A stretch of 64,000 nt of DNA from Enemella evansiae (GCA_017255395.1 JAFKDC010000019.1:57098-121097); one strand, 5' to 3'; positions 7,930 to 17,608 are shown, counted from the stretch's first letter. The notes: a model not told the origin generated them from the letters alone. Numbers and translations are program-made.

Positions 7930-9666
7930 ATGACCGCCTCGAGAACAAGGGACACCGGCCGCGACGAGCTGCGCGCCGCACGCCGACAGAGCCGACCGTA
8001 CTACTGGTTCGTCGCCGTCTTCAGTTTCTTCGTGAACATGCTGATGCTGACCGGGCCGCTTTACATGCTTCAGGTCTACGACCGTGTGCTGGGATCGCGA
8101 TCCGAGGCGACGCTGATCGCGCTGTCGGTGCTGGTGGTCTTTCTCTATGGCATGATGGGCATTCTCGACTACGTGCGCGGCCGGGTCATGGGGCGTGTCG
8201 CGGCAAGGTTTCAGTCGGCGCTGGACCTGCGGGTCTTCGACGCGGTCATGCGGCGGTCGGCAGTCCAGCCGGACGACCTTGCGCAGACCGGGCTGCGCGA
8301 TCTCGAATCGGTGCAGCGGCTGATGTCCTCGCCGGTGCTGCTGGCGGCCTTCGACATCCCGTGGACGCCGCTCTTCATCGCCGCGATCTTCGTCTTTCAC
8401 CCGTGGCTGGGGTATCTGGCGCTGGCCGGCGGGGCCGTGCTGATCGTCGTGACCTTCGTGAACCAGGCGGTGACGCGGGCACCTGCTCTGAAGTCGAACA
8501 GCGCCGTCATGCAGGCCGAGAAGACGTCCGAGCAGATCCGCGCCGAGGCCGAGATGGTGCAGGCGCTGGGGATGCGCCGCGATGCTTTCCAGCGCTGGAT
8601 GGTGGCGCGCGGCGACGCGCTGCATGGCCAGATCGCCACCGCCGACCTGACCGGCACCTTCGCCACCCTGACCAAAACCTTCCGGCTGCTGCTGCAATCG
8701 GCGATGCTGGGCCTTGGCGCTTACCTCGTGCTGCAGGGCGAACTGACCCCCGGCGCGATGATCGCCGGGTCCATCCTGATGGGCCGCGCGCTGGCGCCGG
8801 TGGAGCTGGCAATCGGCCAGTGGGCCGCCGTGACCCGCGCCCGCAAGGGCTGGGACAACCTCGCCCAGCTGCTGACCGAGACCCCGCAAGAGGCCCCGCG
8901 CACCGCCCTGCCCCGCCCCCAGGCCAAGCTGGAGGTGCAACAGCTGACCGTCGTCGCCCCGGGAGAGCAGCAGGCCGCGCTGCGGCTGGTCAGCTTCAAC
9001 CTGATGCCGGGGCAGGCGCTGGGGGTCATCGGGCCCTCCGGCTCCGGCAAATCGACGCTGGCGCGCGCCCTGACCGGCATCTGGCGCCCGGCGGGCGGCA
9101 AGATCCGACTCGACGGCGCCTCTCTGGACCAATACGGCCCGGAGGTGCTGGGCCAGCACATCGGCTACCTGCCGCAGCGGGTGACGCTGTTCGACGGCAC
9201 CATCGCCGAGAACATCGCCCGCCTTTCGCCGCAACCCGACGCGCAGAAAGTGGTGGAGGCCGCGCAGAAGGCGGACGCGCACGAGATGATCCTGAAGCTG
9301 CCCAATGGCTACGACACCCGCGTCACGGCCGCCGGCGGGCGCCTCTCCGGTGGCCAGGTACAGCGCATCGGACTGGCCCGCGCCCTCTACGGCGATCCGG
9401 TGATCCTGGTGCTGGACGAGCCGAACTCGAACCTCGACAACGAGGGATCGACCGCCGTCAACAAGGCGATCAGGGGCTTTAAGGCCGAAGGCAAGTCGGT
9501 GCTGATCATGGCCCACCGCCCCGCCGCGATCCAGGAATGCGACCTGCTCCTGATGCTCGAGGGCGGCAGCCGCGTGGCCTTCGGGCCCAAGGACGAGGTG
9601 CTGCAGAGCATGGTCAAGAACCACCAGCAGATCCAGAGATCCGCAAGCCCCGGAGGTGTGCGATGA
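7930..9666 (+). CDS. Type I secretion system ABC permease/ATPase (PrtD-like)
   Basis: Inner-membrane ABC exporter of a type I secretion system, 578 residues. There is no N-terminal C39 or C39-like domain, so it belongs to the PrtD/AprD group rather than HlyB. Membrane segments span ~25-300, beginning [17 protein letters not shown] and [16 protein letters not shown]. In the nucleotide-binding domain the Walker [10 protein letters not shown] is at ~368-376, the signature LSGGQ at ~472-476 and the Walker B VILVLDE ends at ~497. The stop overlaps the start of the HlyD gene (ATGA). The partner outer-membrane TolC protein and the secreted substrate are not in the window. Confidence 0.93.
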   Translation: MTASRTRDTGRDELRAARRQSRPYYWFVAVFSFFVNMLMLTGPLYMLQVYDRVLGSRSEATLIALSVLVVFLYGMMGILDYVRGRVMGRVAARFQSALDLRVFDAVMRRSAVQPDDLAQTGLRDLESVQRLMSSPVLLAAFDIPWTPLFIAAIFVFHPWLGYLALAGGAVLIVVTFVNQAVTRAPALKSNSAVMQAEKTSEQIRAEAEMVQALGMRRDAFQRWMVARGDALHGQIATADLTGTFATLTKTFRLLLQSAMLGLGAYLVLQGELTPGAMIAGSILMGRALAPVELAIGQWAAVTRARKGWDNLAQLLTETPQEAPRTALPRPQAKLEVQQLTVVAPGEQQAALRLVSFNLMPGQALGVIGPSGSGKSTLARALTGIWRPAGGKIRLDGASLDQYGPEVLGQHIGYLPQRVTLFDGTIAENIARLSPQPDAQKVVEAAQKADAHEMILKLPNGYDTRVTAAGGRLSGGQVQRIGLARALYGDPVILVLDEPNSNLDNEGSTAVNKAIRGFKAEGKSVLIMAHRPAAIQECDLLLMLEGGSRVAFGPKDEVLQSMVKNHQQIQRSASPGGVR

Positions 9667-10967
9667 GCAGCCCCAGCCCCTTCCCCACCCGCGGCCCGAT
9701 GATCCTTGGAATCGTCGCCCTGCTGATCCTTGTCGGCGGCTTCGGCACATGGGCCGCGACCACCAACATCTCGGGCGCCATCGTCGCCTCGGGCTCTATC
9801 GAGGTCGACCAGAACCGGCAGGTGGTGCAGCACCCGGACGGCGGCGTCGTGGCCGAGATCCTCGTGCGAGAGGGCGACACGGTCGAGGTCGGCGATACGC
9901 TGATCCGGCTGGACCCGACCCTGTTGCGGTCGGAACTGGCGATCACCGAGGGCCAGCTTTACGAGCTGATGGCGCGGCGCGCGCGCCTGCACGCGGAACG
10001 CGATACCGCCGCAGAGATCGACTTTCCCGAGCCGCTGCTGACCCGCGCAGAGGCCGACGAAGAGGTCAGCGAACTGGTCGAGGGCCAGCGCAACCTCTTC
10101 CTCGCGCGGCTGGATTCGGCGGCCCGCGAGATCGAGCAGTTGTCCAAGCGCAAGGACCAGATCGCGGACCAGGTCCGCGGGGTCGAGGCGCAGCAGGTGG
10201 CGCTGGACGAACAGCTGGGACTGATCCGGCAGGAGCTCGAGAACCAGCAATCCCTGCTTGAACGCGGACTGGCCAAGATCGGCACGGTTCTGGCACTGCA
10301 ACGCGAACAGTCGCGGCTGACCGGCACGGTGGGCGAGTTGATCGCCCAGAAGGCGCAGGCCGAGGGGCGGATTACCGAGATCGATATCCAGATCCAGAGC
10401 CTGCAGACCCAGCGCCGCGAGGAATCCATCACCACCCTGCGCGACCTGCAATTCCGCGAGCGCGAACTGGCCGAACAGGCCCGCGCCCTGCGCGAACGCC
10501 TCAGCCGGATGGAGATCACCGCGCCGGTGTCCGGCGTGGTCTACGGCATGACGGTCTTCACGCCGCGCTCGGTGATCCGCCCGGCGGACCCGGTGCTGTA
10601 TCTCGTGCCGCAGGACCGCCCGCTGGTGATCGCGGCGCAGGTCGAGACGATCCACATCGACCAGCTTTTCGTGAACCAGGAGGTCTCGCTGCGCTTCGCC
10701 GCGCTGGACCAGCGCCAGACACCGGAACTGTTCGGTCGCGTGGTGCAGATCTCCGCCGATGCCTTCGAGGACGAATCGACCCGCGTGCGTTACTACCGCG
10801 CCGAGATCGTGCTGAGCGAGGGCCAGATCGACCGCCTGCCCGAGGGCACGGCGCTGATCCCCGGCATGCCGGTCGAGGCCTTCATCCGCACCGCCGACCG
10901 CACCCCGCTGGCCTACCTCGTGAAGCCGTTCACCGACTACTTCGCGCGGGCCTTCCGCGAGACCTGA
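9663..10967 (+). CDS. Type I secretion membrane-fusion protein (HlyD family)
   Basis: Periplasmic adaptor linking the ABC exporter to a TolC-like channel. It has 434 residues from ATG 9663, which overlaps the upstream stop by four bases. One membrane helix lies at ~12-32 ([20 protein letters not shown]). A lipoyl-like half, [20 protein letters not shown], is followed by a long charged coiled-coil region (~120-300). The second lipoyl half, [15 protein letters not shown], and a C-terminal beta region come last. The family signature [15 protein letters not shown] is near the C-terminus. Confidence 0.93.
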   Translation: MSSPSPFPTRGPMILGIVALLILVGGFGTWAATTNISGAIVASGSIEVDQNRQVVQHPDGGVVAEILVREGDTVEVGDTLIRLDPTLLRSELAITEGQLYELMARRARLHAERDTAAEIDFPEPLLTRAEADEEVSELVEGQRNLFLARLDSAAREIEQLSKRKDQIADQVRGVEAQQVALDEQLGLIRQELENQQSLLERGLAKIGTVLALQREQSRLTGTVGELIAQKAQAEGRITEIDIQIQSLQTQRREESITTLRDLQFRERELAEQARALRERLSRMEITAPVSGVVYGMTVFTPRSVIRPADPVLYLVPQDRPLVIAAQVETIHIDQLFVNQEVSLRFAALDQRQTPELFGRVVQISADAFEDESTRVRYYRAEIVLSEGQIDRLPEGTALIPGMPVEAFIRTADRTPLAYLVKPFTDYFARAFRET

Positions 10968-10978
10968 GCGGGCGGGCG

Positions 10979-11021
10979 GAAGCCGGTTCGAACCGGCTTC
11001 GAACGGCCTTCGAAGGCCGTT
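10979..11021. repeat. Pair of TTCGAA-centred palindromes
   Basis: Two perfect palindromes lie end to end: 10979-11000 (arms GAAGCCGG) and 11002-11021 (arms AACGGCC), each centred on TTCGAA and followed by TGCCCGC. The pair begins 12 bases after the HlyD stop. The same layout recurs at 20382-20427 and 27629-27670. As RNA each would fold into a strong hairpin. Confidence 0.85.
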
Positions 11022-11157
11022 GCCCGCAAGCCTTTGCCCCGGCTCCCTTACGGCGTGGAACGGCTTGCGAAAGCCTGCCCCGCCGCCCGAAACTGGGGCT
11101 TTTCATCGCAGCCGCACGCGACTAGCTTCCGCGCGACACTGCACAGGAAGAGCCCCA

Positions 11158-11622
11158 ATGTCCGACCCCATCGAAACCCGCCTGGCCGAGCTTGGCCTCA
11201 CCCTGCCCGACGCCCCGGCGCCCGCGGCGAACTACGTGCCCTACGTGATCTCGGGCAACATGCTCTACGTCTCGGGGCAGGTCTCCATGGGGCCCGACGG
11301 CTTCATCACAGGCAAGCTGGGCAAGGATCTTTCAGTCGAAGACGGCGCGGCGGCGGCCAGAGCCTGCGCGCTCAGCCTGCTGGCACAGGTCCGCGCGGCC
11401 TGCGGTGGCGACCTGTCGCGCCTGAAGCGCGTGGTAAAGCTGACCGGCTTCGTTAACAGCACGCCGGATTTCGCCGACCAGCCCAAGGTGATCAACGGCG
11501 CCTCGGACACGCTGGCCGAGATCCTCGGCGATGCCGGGCGCCATGCCCGCTCTGCGGTGTCGGCGGCCAGCCTGCCCTTCGGCGTCGCGGTCGAGATCGA
11601 AGGCATCTTCGAGATCGCCTGA
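11158..11622 (+). CDS. RidA/YjgF-family protein
   Basis: 154 residues. RidA proteins hydrolyse reactive enamine/imine intermediates released by PLP enzymes. This one is of the longer YjgF subtype with an N-terminal extension (MSDPIETRLAELGLTLPDAP). Visible features are NMLYVSGQVSMGPDG, ACALSLLAQVRAACGGDLSRL, VVKLTGFVNST and the C-terminal FGVAVEIEGIFEI. The classical Arg in the substrate pocket is expected in the GRHARSAVSAASLPFGV stretch, which is present. ATG 11158 was chosen because the family alignment begins there; a longer open frame upstream runs into the palindromes. It is followed by a glycerophosphodiesterase after 27 bases. Confidence 0.88.
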   Translation: MSDPIETRLAELGLTLPDAPAPAANYVPYVISGNMLYVSGQVSMGPDGFITGKLGKDLSVEDGAAAARACALSLLAQVRAACGGDLSRLKRVVKLTGFVNSTPDFADQPKVINGASDTLAEILGDAGRHARSAVSAASLPFGVAVEIEGIFEIA

Positions 11623-11649
11623 GGCCGGACCCGCAGCCAAGGTACCGCG

Positions 11650-12405
11650 ATGACGCCCCTGCCCCGCGCCTTCCTCGACCGGCCCATTGCCCACCGTGCG
11701 CTGCACGACCGCGCAGCGGGCCGGATCGAGAACAGCCCCGCCGCCATCCGCGCCGCCGTCGCGGCGGGCTATGGCATCGAGATCGACATCCAGCGCTCTG
11801 CCGACGGGCAGGCCATGGTCTTTCACGACTACGACCTGCAGCGGCTGACCGGCACGCGGGGCGCGATCCAGCAGCACAGCGCCAAGGCGCTGAGCCGCCT
11901 GACGCTCACCGGAGGGGACGACACCATCCCCACCCTGCCCGAGGTCCTGGCGCTGGTTGGCGGCGCGGTGCCGCTGCTGATCGAGGTCAAGGACCAGGAC
12001 GGCGCCATGGGCCCCAGGGTCGGCCCGCTGGAGGACGCCATCGCCGCCGCGCTCGACGGCTACGACGGCCCGGTCGCGCTGATGTCCTTCAACCCGCATT
12101 CCGTCGCGGCGCTGGCCGACCGCATGCCGCAGCACCCGCGCGGCCTGACCACCTGCGCCTACGCGCCGGGGGATTACCCCACCCTGCCCGCCGCCACCCG
12201 CGACGCCCTGCGCGATATTCCCGATGCCCATCGCACCGGCGCCAGCTTCATCAGCCACGACCACCGCGACCTCTCGTCGCCCCGCGTCGCCGCGCTGAAG
12301 GCGCAGGGCCTGGCCGTGCTCTGCTGGACGGTCCGCTCCCCCGAGGAAGAGGCCCGCGCGCGGCGCATCGCCCAGAATGTCACCTTCGAAGGCTACACGG
12401 CTTGA
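11650..12405 (+). CDS. ugpQ: Glycerophosphodiester phosphodiesterase
   Basis: 251 residues. It hydrolyses glycerophosphodiesters to glycerol-3-phosphate and an alcohol; there is no signal peptide, so it is cytoplasmic. GDPD metal and catalytic residues are visible: His15-Arg16 (IAHRALHD), Glu27-Asn28 (IENS), Glu44 and Asp46 (GIEIDIQ), His59-Asp60 (VFHDYD). A later metal-region motif, LLIEVKDQDG, is also present. It sits in a chain of co-directional genes from ridA to phhB with short gaps, so these may be co-transcribed. Confidence 0.92.
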   Translation: MTPLPRAFLDRPIAHRALHDRAAGRIENSPAAIRAAVAAGYGIEIDIQRSADGQAMVFHDYDLQRLTGTRGAIQQHSAKALSRLTLTGGDDTIPTLPEVLALVGGAVPLLIEVKDQDGAMGPRVGPLEDAIAAALDGYDGPVALMSFNPHSVAALADRMPQHPRGLTTCAYAPGDYPTLPAATRDALRDIPDAHRTGASFISHDHRDLSSPRVAALKAQGLAVLCWTVRSPEEEARARRIAQNVTFEGYTA

Positions 12406-12438
12406 ACCCCCGGGCGGAAACGCCAGATTGAACCCGTG

Positions 12439-13635
12439 ATGACCGACCAGAGCCCCGGCCCGACACTCACCGTCTCCGTGCTGACGAGCCTCTCGCAGAT
12501 CGCCCCCCGCGACTGGGATGCCTGCGCCTGCCCCGAAGCGGCCGGGGGGCGCCCCAACGACCCCTTCACCACGCATCGGTTCCTCAGCGCGCTGGAAGAC
12601 AGCGGCTCGGTCGGGCGCGGCACCGGGTGGGAACCGCGCTACCTCGTCGCCGAAGCCGAGGGTGAGACGATCGCCGTGGCGCCGCTGTACGGCAAGACCC
12701 ACAGCCAGGGCGAATACATCTTCGATCACAACTGGGCGCACGCGCTGGAAAACGCGGGCGGCAACTACTACCCGAAGCTGCAGATCGCCGTGCCCTTCAC
12801 GCCCGCCACCGGGCGCCGCTTCCTCACGAAGCCGGGGCACGAGGCGCAGGGCATGTCGGCGCTGCTTCAGGGCGCCGTGCAACTCGCCGCCGAGAACGGC
12901 CTGTCCTCGCTGCACGCCACCTTCTGCACCGAGGCAGAGGCCATCGCGGGCGAGAGCATGGGCCTGCTGCGGCGCGTGACGCAGCAGTTCCACTGGTACA
13001 ACCGCGACTACGCCGATTTCGACGCCTTCCTCGCCGACCTCAGCAGCCGCAAGCGCAAGACCATCCGCAAGGAACGCCGCACCGCGCAGGCCTTCGGCGG
13101 CCGGATCGAGACCCTGACCGGCGAGGCCATCCGGCCCGAACACTGGGACGCCTTCTGGCAGTTCTACCAGGACACCGGCGCGCGCAAATGGGGTGCGCCC
13201 TACCTGACCCGCGCCTTCTTCGAAATCGCGCACGAGACCCTGCGCGACGATATCGCGCTGGTCCTCTGCACGCGCCACGGCCAGCCGGTGGCGGGCGCGC
13301 TGAACTTCATCGGCCGTCAGGCCCTCTACGGACGCTACTGGGGCTGCCTTGAAGACCACCCCTGCCTTCACTTCGAGGCCTGCTATTACCGGGCCATCGA
13401 CTTCGCCATCGCCCAAGGCCTGGCCCGGGTCGAGGCCGGGGCCCAGGGCGACCACAAGCTGGCGCGCGGCTACCTGCCCGCGCAGACCCATTCGCTGCAC
13501 TGGATCGCCAACCCCGGCTTTTCCGAGGCGGTAGAGCGCTTTCTCAAGGCGGAACGCGCCGCGGTGGACGAGGATATCGAGATCCTCACCGGCTACGGCC
13601 CGTTCCGAAAGACCACTCAGGAGGAAAGAGAATGA
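12439..13635 (+). CDS. FemAB-like/GNAT family protein (DUF482-type)
   Basis: 398 residues from ATG 12439; a GTG one codon earlier is possible. It matches the FemAB_like/DUF482 family, a double acyl-CoA N-acyltransferase fold of uncertain substrate. Recognisable stretches are [57 protein letters not shown], the highly charged [13 protein letters not shown] and a late [20 protein letters not shown]. No signal peptide. The final four bases overlap the phhB start (ATGA). Confidence 0.85.
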   Translation: MTDQSPGPTLTVSVLTSLSQIAPRDWDACACPEAAGGRPNDPFTTHRFLSALEDSGSVGRGTGWEPRYLVAEAEGETIAVAPLYGKTHSQGEYIFDHNWAHALENAGGNYYPKLQIAVPFTPATGRRFLTKPGHEAQGMSALLQGAVQLAAENGLSSLHATFCTEAEAIAGESMGLLRRVTQQFHWYNRDYADFDAFLADLSSRKRKTIRKERRTAQAFGGRIETLTGEAIRPEHWDAFWQFYQDTGARKWGAPYLTRAFFEIAHETLRDDIALVLCTRHGQPVAGALNFIGRQALYGRYWGCLEDHPCLHFEACYYRAIDFAIAQGLARVEAGAQGDHKLARGYLPAQTHSLHWIANPGFSEAVERFLKAERAAVDEDIEILTGYGPFRKTTQEERE

Positions 13636-13922
13636 CCGAGAAACTGTCGGACACCGCCCGCCAGACCGTGCTGGAGCCGCTGTTCTCCGCCGGCTGGGAG
13701 ATGCTCGAGGGGCGCGATGCGATCCACAAGACCTACAAGTTCGGCGACTTCACCGAGGCCTTCGCCTGGATGACCCGCGCCGCCATGTTCGCGGAGAAAT
13801 GGAACCACCACCCCGAGTGGTTCAACGTCTACAACAGGGTCGAGGTGACGCTGTCGACACATGATGTCGACGGCCTGTCGCAGCTGGACGTCAAGCTCGC
13901 GCGCAAGATGGACAGCCTGTAG
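13632..13922 (+). CDS. phhB: Pterin-4a-carbinolamine dehydratase
   Basis: 96 residues. It dehydrates 4a-hydroxytetrahydropterin, regenerating the pterin cofactor of aromatic amino-acid hydroxylases. The family core [29 protein letters not shown] contains the paired histidines and the Asn-Val-Tyr segment. [21 protein letters not shown] supplies the second active-site His. It is translationally coupled to the preceding gene by a 4-base overlap. No phenylalanine hydroxylase gene is visible nearby. Confidence 0.92.
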   Translation: MTEKLSDTARQTVLEPLFSAGWEMLEGRDAIHKTYKFGDFTEAFAWMTRAAMFAEKWNHHPEWFNVYNRVEVTLSTHDVDGLSQLDVKLARKMDSL

Positions 13923-13935
13923 GGCCGCGTCCCGG

Positions 13936-13990
13936 CTTCTTCGGTCCAAAAATACCGCGGGGGAGGCCGCAGTCCGGGGGCGGAGCCCCG
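13936..13990 (+). repeat. CTTCTT/AATACC intergenic element, copy a
   Basis: Core CTTCTTCGGTCC then AAAAATACCGCGGGGG, followed by a GC-rich inverted repeat (TCCGGGGGCGGAGCCCCG). It lies between the converging phhB and peroxiredoxin genes. Confidence 0.8.
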
Positions 13991-14035
13991 CTTGCCCGAC
14001 CTCCGCCGCCCGGACCGGAACGGTATGGAATGGAA

Positions 14036-14088
14036 GAAGCTTTTGCGCCGCAAAAGCTTCCCCCGCCCATCCTTTGCGACGCAAAGGA
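14036..14088. repeat. Two consecutive perfect hairpins between convergent genes
   Basis: Stem 1 is GAAGCTTTTGC/GCAAAAGCTTC (14036-14046 with 14050-14060, 3-base loop). Stem 2 is TCCTTTGCG/CGCAAAGGA (14070-14078 with 14080-14088, 1-base loop). Together with element a they fill the phhB/peroxiredoxin junction and probably end transcription from both sides. Confidence 0.75.
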
Positions 14089-14101
14089 CGGCTCCGCTGC
14101 G

Positions 14102-14590
14102 TCAGATCGCGGCGAGGATCGCCTCGCCGCCGGAGGTCTCGCAAACACCCGGGTTCTCTTCGGCGTGCAGCACCTTGATCACACCGTCCTCGGCATAAAG
14201 CGCATAGCGCTTCGAGCGGTCGATCAGGCCCACCGGCGGCGCCGAGAAATCCATGCCCGCCGCCTTGGTGAATTCCGCCGCCGGATCGCCCAGCATGGTG
14301 ATGCCGGCCGCCGAGGCGCCGGTGTCGGCGCCCCATGCGCCCATCACGAAAGGGTCGTTGACAGACAGACAGATCACCTCGTCGACGCCCTTTTTCCGGA
14401 AGCCGTCCAGCGTGCGCATGAAGCTTGGCACATGCGCCGTGGAACAGGTGCCCGTATAGGCGCCCGGCAGCGCGAAGATCACGACCTTGCGGCCCTTGAC
14501 CTTGTCCGAAAGCTTGACCTCTGCGGGCCCCTCCGGCCCCATGTAGGCCAAAACCGCCTCGGGCAGCCTATCCCCAACTGAAATCGACAT
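14102..14590 (-). CDS. Peroxiredoxin (Prx5/hybrid type)
   Basis: 162 residues. A thiol peroxidase reducing hydroperoxides, in the glutaredoxin- or thioredoxin-dependent Prx5 subfamily. The peroxidatic Cys is in LPGAYTGTCSTAHVPSF; VNDPFVMGAWGAD and MDFSAPPVGLIDRSKRYAL are family signatures. A second Cys near the C-terminus (NPGVCETSGGEAI) may act in resolution. The start at 14590 (MSISVGDRLPEAVL) matches the family; a much longer upstream frame is only a shadow of the divergent flavoprotein gene. Confidence 0.92.
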   Translation of the reverse strand: MSISVGDRLPEAVLAYMGPEGPAEVKLSDKVKGRKVVIFALPGAYTGTCSTAHVPSFMRTLDGFRKKGVDEVICLSVNDPFVMGAWGADTGASAAGITMLGDPAAEFTKAAGMDFSAPPVGLIDRSKRYALYAEDGVIKVLHAEENPGVCETSGGEAILAAI

Positions 14591-14671
14591 TGTCGCTGTC
14601 ACTCCTGCGTTTGCGTTTTCCTGCGCCTCGACTATAGGCTCCGGCACGCAAAGGGAAACGGGAGAGTGACC

Positions 14672-15880
14672 ATGTCGGGTGTCGTTGTTGTCGGGGCGGG
14701 TCAGGCGGCGGCGTCGCTGGTCGCCAAACTGCGCAGTGGCGGCTACACGGGACAGATCACCCTGGTCGGCGAGGAGCCCGTGGTGCCCTATCAGCGCCCG
14801 CCCCTGTCCAAGGCCTACCTGCTGGGCGAGATGGATCTGGACCGCCTCTTCCTGCGGCCCGCAGAGTTCTACGCCGCCCAGAACGTCACCCTGCGGCTCG
14901 GGTCCCGGGCGACGGGGATCGACCGGGCCGCCCGAACCGTAACGGTCGGACAGGACGCGCTTGCCTACGACGACCTCGTGCTCTGCACCGGTGCCCTTCC
15001 CCGCCGCCTGCCCGAGGCCATCGGCGGCGCGCTCGGCGGTGTCTACGCGGTCCGCACCCTTGCGGATGTCGACGCCATGGCCCCGCGGTTCCAGAAGGGC
15101 GCCCGCGTGCTGATCGTCGGCGGCGGCTACATCGGGCTCGAGGCGGCGGCGGTGGCCGCGAAGCTGGGACTGACCGTGACCTTGGTCGAGGCCGCGCCGC
15201 GCATCCTGCAACGGGTCGCCGCGCCCGAGACCTCGGACTACTTCCGCGCGCTGCACCAAAGCCACGGCGTCGACATCCGCGAGGGCACGGGACTGGTCAA
15301 ACTGACCGGCGACGGCCAGGTCACCGGCGCCGAACTGTCGGACGGCACGCGGCTCGAGATCGACTTCGCCATCGCCGGGGTCGGAATCGCGCCCGACACG
15401 GGCCTGGCCGAAGCGGCGGGGCTCGAGATCGACAACGGCATCCTCGTGAACGCACGGGGCCAGACCTCCGACCCGGCGATCTGGGCGGCGGGCGACTGCG
15501 CAGCCTTCCCGCAGGCCGGGGCCGTCATGCGGCTGGAAAGCGTGGGCAATGCCATCGACATGGGCGAGCTGGTGGCCGAAAACATCCTCGGCGCGGGCCG
15601 CGCCTATGCCGCCAGACCGTGGTTCTGGTCGGACCAATACGACACCAAGCTGCAAATCGCCGGGCTGAACGCAGGCTACGACCAGATCGTGACGCGCAGG
15701 GCCGAGGACGGCGCGCTGTCGCACTGGTACTACGCCGGCGACAGGCTGCTGGCGGTGGACGCGATGAACGACAGCCGCGCCTATATGGTCGGCAAACGCC
15801 TGATCGAAGCGGGCCGGACAGCGGACAAGGCGGTGGTGGCCAACCCTTCGGCCGACCTCAAGCCCCTGCTGAAAGGGTGA
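14672..15880 (+). CDS. FAD-dependent ferredoxin/rubredoxin reductase-like oxidoreductase
   Basis: 402 residues from ATG 14672. NAD(P)H-dependent flavoprotein of the class that feeds electrons to ferredoxins or rubredoxins, for example for P450 or dioxygenase systems. FAD Rossmann motif VVVGAGQAAASL at ~5-16, then YQRPPLSKAYL. The NAD-binding GXGXXG is LIVGGGYIGLEAAA at ~150, and WAAGDCAAFP is the second FAD motif. The C-terminal reductase domain includes WFWSDQYDTKLQIAGL. No ferredoxin or oxygenase gene is adjacent. rsmD starts within its stop codon (GTGA overlap). Confidence 0.9.
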   Translation: MSGVVVVGAGQAAASLVAKLRSGGYTGQITLVGEEPVVPYQRPPLSKAYLLGEMDLDRLFLRPAEFYAAQNVTLRLGSRATGIDRAARTVTVGQDALAYDDLVLCTGALPRRLPEAIGGALGGVYAVRTLADVDAMAPRFQKGARVLIVGGGYIGLEAAAVAAKLGLTVTLVEAAPRILQRVAAPETSDYFRALHQSHGVDIREGTGLVKLTGDGQVTGAELSDGTRLEIDFAIAGVGIAPDTGLAEAAGLEIDNGILVNARGQTSDPAIWAAGDCAAFPQAGAVMRLESVGNAIDMGELVAENILGAGRAYAARPWFWSDQYDTKLQIAGLNAGYDQIVTRRAEDGALSHWYYAGDRLLAVDAMNDSRAYMVGKRLIEAGRTADKAVVANPSADLKPLLKG

Positions 15881-16452
15881 GGATCGTCGCCGGAGAGTTT
15901 CGCGGGCGCCGCCTTGCCGCGCTTGGCAAGGGTGACCCGGGGGCGCATCTGCGCCCCACCACCGACCGGGTGCGCGAGGCGCTGTTCAACATGCTGGCGG
16001 GCGGGCGGTTCGGCGAGCCCTTCGACGGCACGCGGGTTCTGGACCTCTTCGCCGGAACCGGCGCATTGGGGCTGGAGGCGCTGTCGCGCGGCGCCGCGCA
16101 CCTGACGCTGGTGGAAAACGGCCGCACCGGCCAGCGGCTGATCCGCGAGAACCTCAAGACGCTGGGATGCGCCGACCGGGTGCGCCTGATCGGCGCCGAC
16201 GCCACCCGCCTGCCCGCCGCCGATGCGCCCTGTGCGCTGGTCTTCCTCGACCCGCCCTACGGCAAAGGCCTCGGCGCGCGGGCCCTGACCGCCGCCCGCA
16301 CCGCGGGCTGGCTGGCGCCCGACGCGCTTGTCGTCTGGGAAGAAAGCGCAGCCCAGCCCGCGCCAGAAGGCTTCACCCCGCTCGAAACCCGGGCCTACGG
16401 GGACACGGTGGTGACCCTCCTCAGCGCCCCGACCGGGGCCGCGCAGCCTTAG
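15877..16452 (+). CDS. rsmD: 16S rRNA (guanine966-N2)-methyltransferase
   Basis: 191 residues. It methylates G966 of 16S rRNA during 30S assembly, using S-adenosylmethionine. The start is GTG 15877 (MRIVAGEFRGRRLAA), overlapping the upstream stop by four bases; the longer frame upstream is a shadow. The SAM-binding motif VLDLFAGTGALGLEAL and the catalytic DPPYGKGLG (N/D-PPY type) are intact, as is RPTTDRVREALFNML, which is diagnostic of RsmD. Confidence 0.94.
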   Translation: MRIVAGEFRGRRLAALGKGDPGAHLRPTTDRVREALFNMLAGGRFGEPFDGTRVLDLFAGTGALGLEALSRGAAHLTLVENGRTGQRLIRENLKTLGCADRVRLIGADATRLPAADAPCALVFLDPPYGKGLGARALTAARTAGWLAPDALVVWEESAAQPAPEGFTPLETRAYGDTVVTLLSAPTGAAQP

Positions 16453-16630
16453 GACAGCCGCCAAGCCCCTGCCGCCCGTTCCGACCGAGCCCGGCGATCC
16501 CTAGCCCCCCTGCGGCCCCCCGGAAACGCGCCGACCCCGGAAGACGGACCTCCACACCTGCAAGGCTGGCAAAGCGCGCAGGCTCTGGTATCATCGCATT
16601 CAAATGCATGAATGACATGGGAGGTCCAAC

Positions 16631-17599
16631 ATGCCGCTTTTCCGCCCCTCACGCCGCGCGCTTCTGTCCATGGCCGCCGCGGCCCCGACGCTGGCCCTGC
16701 CGGTGCGCGCGCAGGCCCAGGCGCTCGGCGCCCCCTCGGCCAGCAACCCCGCGCACATGCAATTCACGCTGGGAGAGATGACGCTGACCGTGGTCTCCGA
16801 CGGCCACCTCGAGCTTCCGGCCAACAGCCTCGGCGTGAACGCCGACCCGGACGAGGTCCGCGCCTTCCTCGAAAGCTACTTCCTCTCGACCGACACCAAT
16901 TACGCCCATGCCAACCACCTGGTCATCCAGACCGGCGAGGCTACGGTCCTCGTCGACACCGGCTCCGGCAGCCGCTTCCTGCCCACCGCCGGGCGGCTGG
17001 CGGAGAACCTTGGGAAAGCGGGGATCGCCCCCTCGGCGATCACCCATGTCCTCATCACCCACGCCCATCCGGACCACATCTGGGGCATCCGGGACGACTT
17101 CGACGAGGCCCTCTTCCCCGATGCCACCTATTTCGCCGGCCAGACCGAATACGACTACTGGATGCAGGACGACCTGGTGAACCAGGTCCCGCCGGAAATG
17201 CAGCAATTCGTCGTCGGCGCGGTCAATGCCTTCCAAGTCGAGGGCGTGGAATGGACGCTCCTTGCCAATGACCAGGAGGTCGTCCCCGGCGTGCGCGTCA
17301 CCGATACACCGGGCCACACCCCCGGCCACCTCTCGGTGATCGTCGAATCGAACGGCCAGCAACTGATCGCGCTCGGCGATTCGATGAGCCATGCCTACAT
17401 GAACTTTTCCCACCCCGACTGGGTCAACAATTTCGACATGGATGCCGAGACCACGCAGACGACGCGCAAACGCCTGCTCGACATGGCCGCAGCGGACCGC
17501 ATGGCGGTGCTGGGCTACCACTTTCCCTTCCCGGGGGTGGGCCATGTGCGCACCAGAGGCGAAGCCTATGAATTCGTCCCCGCCCTCTGGCAATGGTGA
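16631..17599 (+). CDS. Exported MBL-fold metallo-hydrolase
   Basis: 322 residues. A metallo-beta-lactamase-fold hydrolase with an N-terminal export signal (FRPSRRALLSMAAAAPTLAL) resembling a twin-arginine signal. Zinc ligands are in THAHPDHIWG (HxHxDH), DTPGHTPGHLS and the later LGDSMSHAY; a terminal His is in LGYHFPFPGVGHV. The substrate is unknown. Relatives include quorum-quenching lactonases and phosphonate or sulfatase-like enzymes, and the sequence does not decide between them. It appears to be monocistronic. Confidence 0.88.
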   Translation: MPLFRPSRRALLSMAAAAPTLALPVRAQAQALGAPSASNPAHMQFTLGEMTLTVVSDGHLELPANSLGVNADPDEVRAFLESYFLSTDTNYAHANHLVIQTGEATVLVDTGSGSRFLPTAGRLAENLGKAGIAPSAITHVLITHAHPDHIWGIRDDFDEALFPDATYFAGQTEYDYWMQDDLVNQVPPEMQQFVVGAVNAFQVEGVEWTLLANDQEVVPGVRVTDTPGHTPGHLSVIVESNGQQLIALGDSMSHAYMNFSHPDWVNNFDMDAETTQTTRKRLLDMAAADRMAVLGYHFPFPGVGHVRTRGEAYEFVPALWQW

Positions 17600-17608
17600 C
17601 GGTGCGCC

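Noticed and set aside
7918..9750. Minus-strand frame of 610 codons opposite the ABC exporter
   Set aside because: The exporter has Walker A, signature and Walker B in order; the opposing frame is a shadow.
14591..15724. Large N-terminal extension of the peroxiredoxin
   Set aside because: It covers the divergent flavoprotein gene in antisense; the Prx fold begins at 14590.
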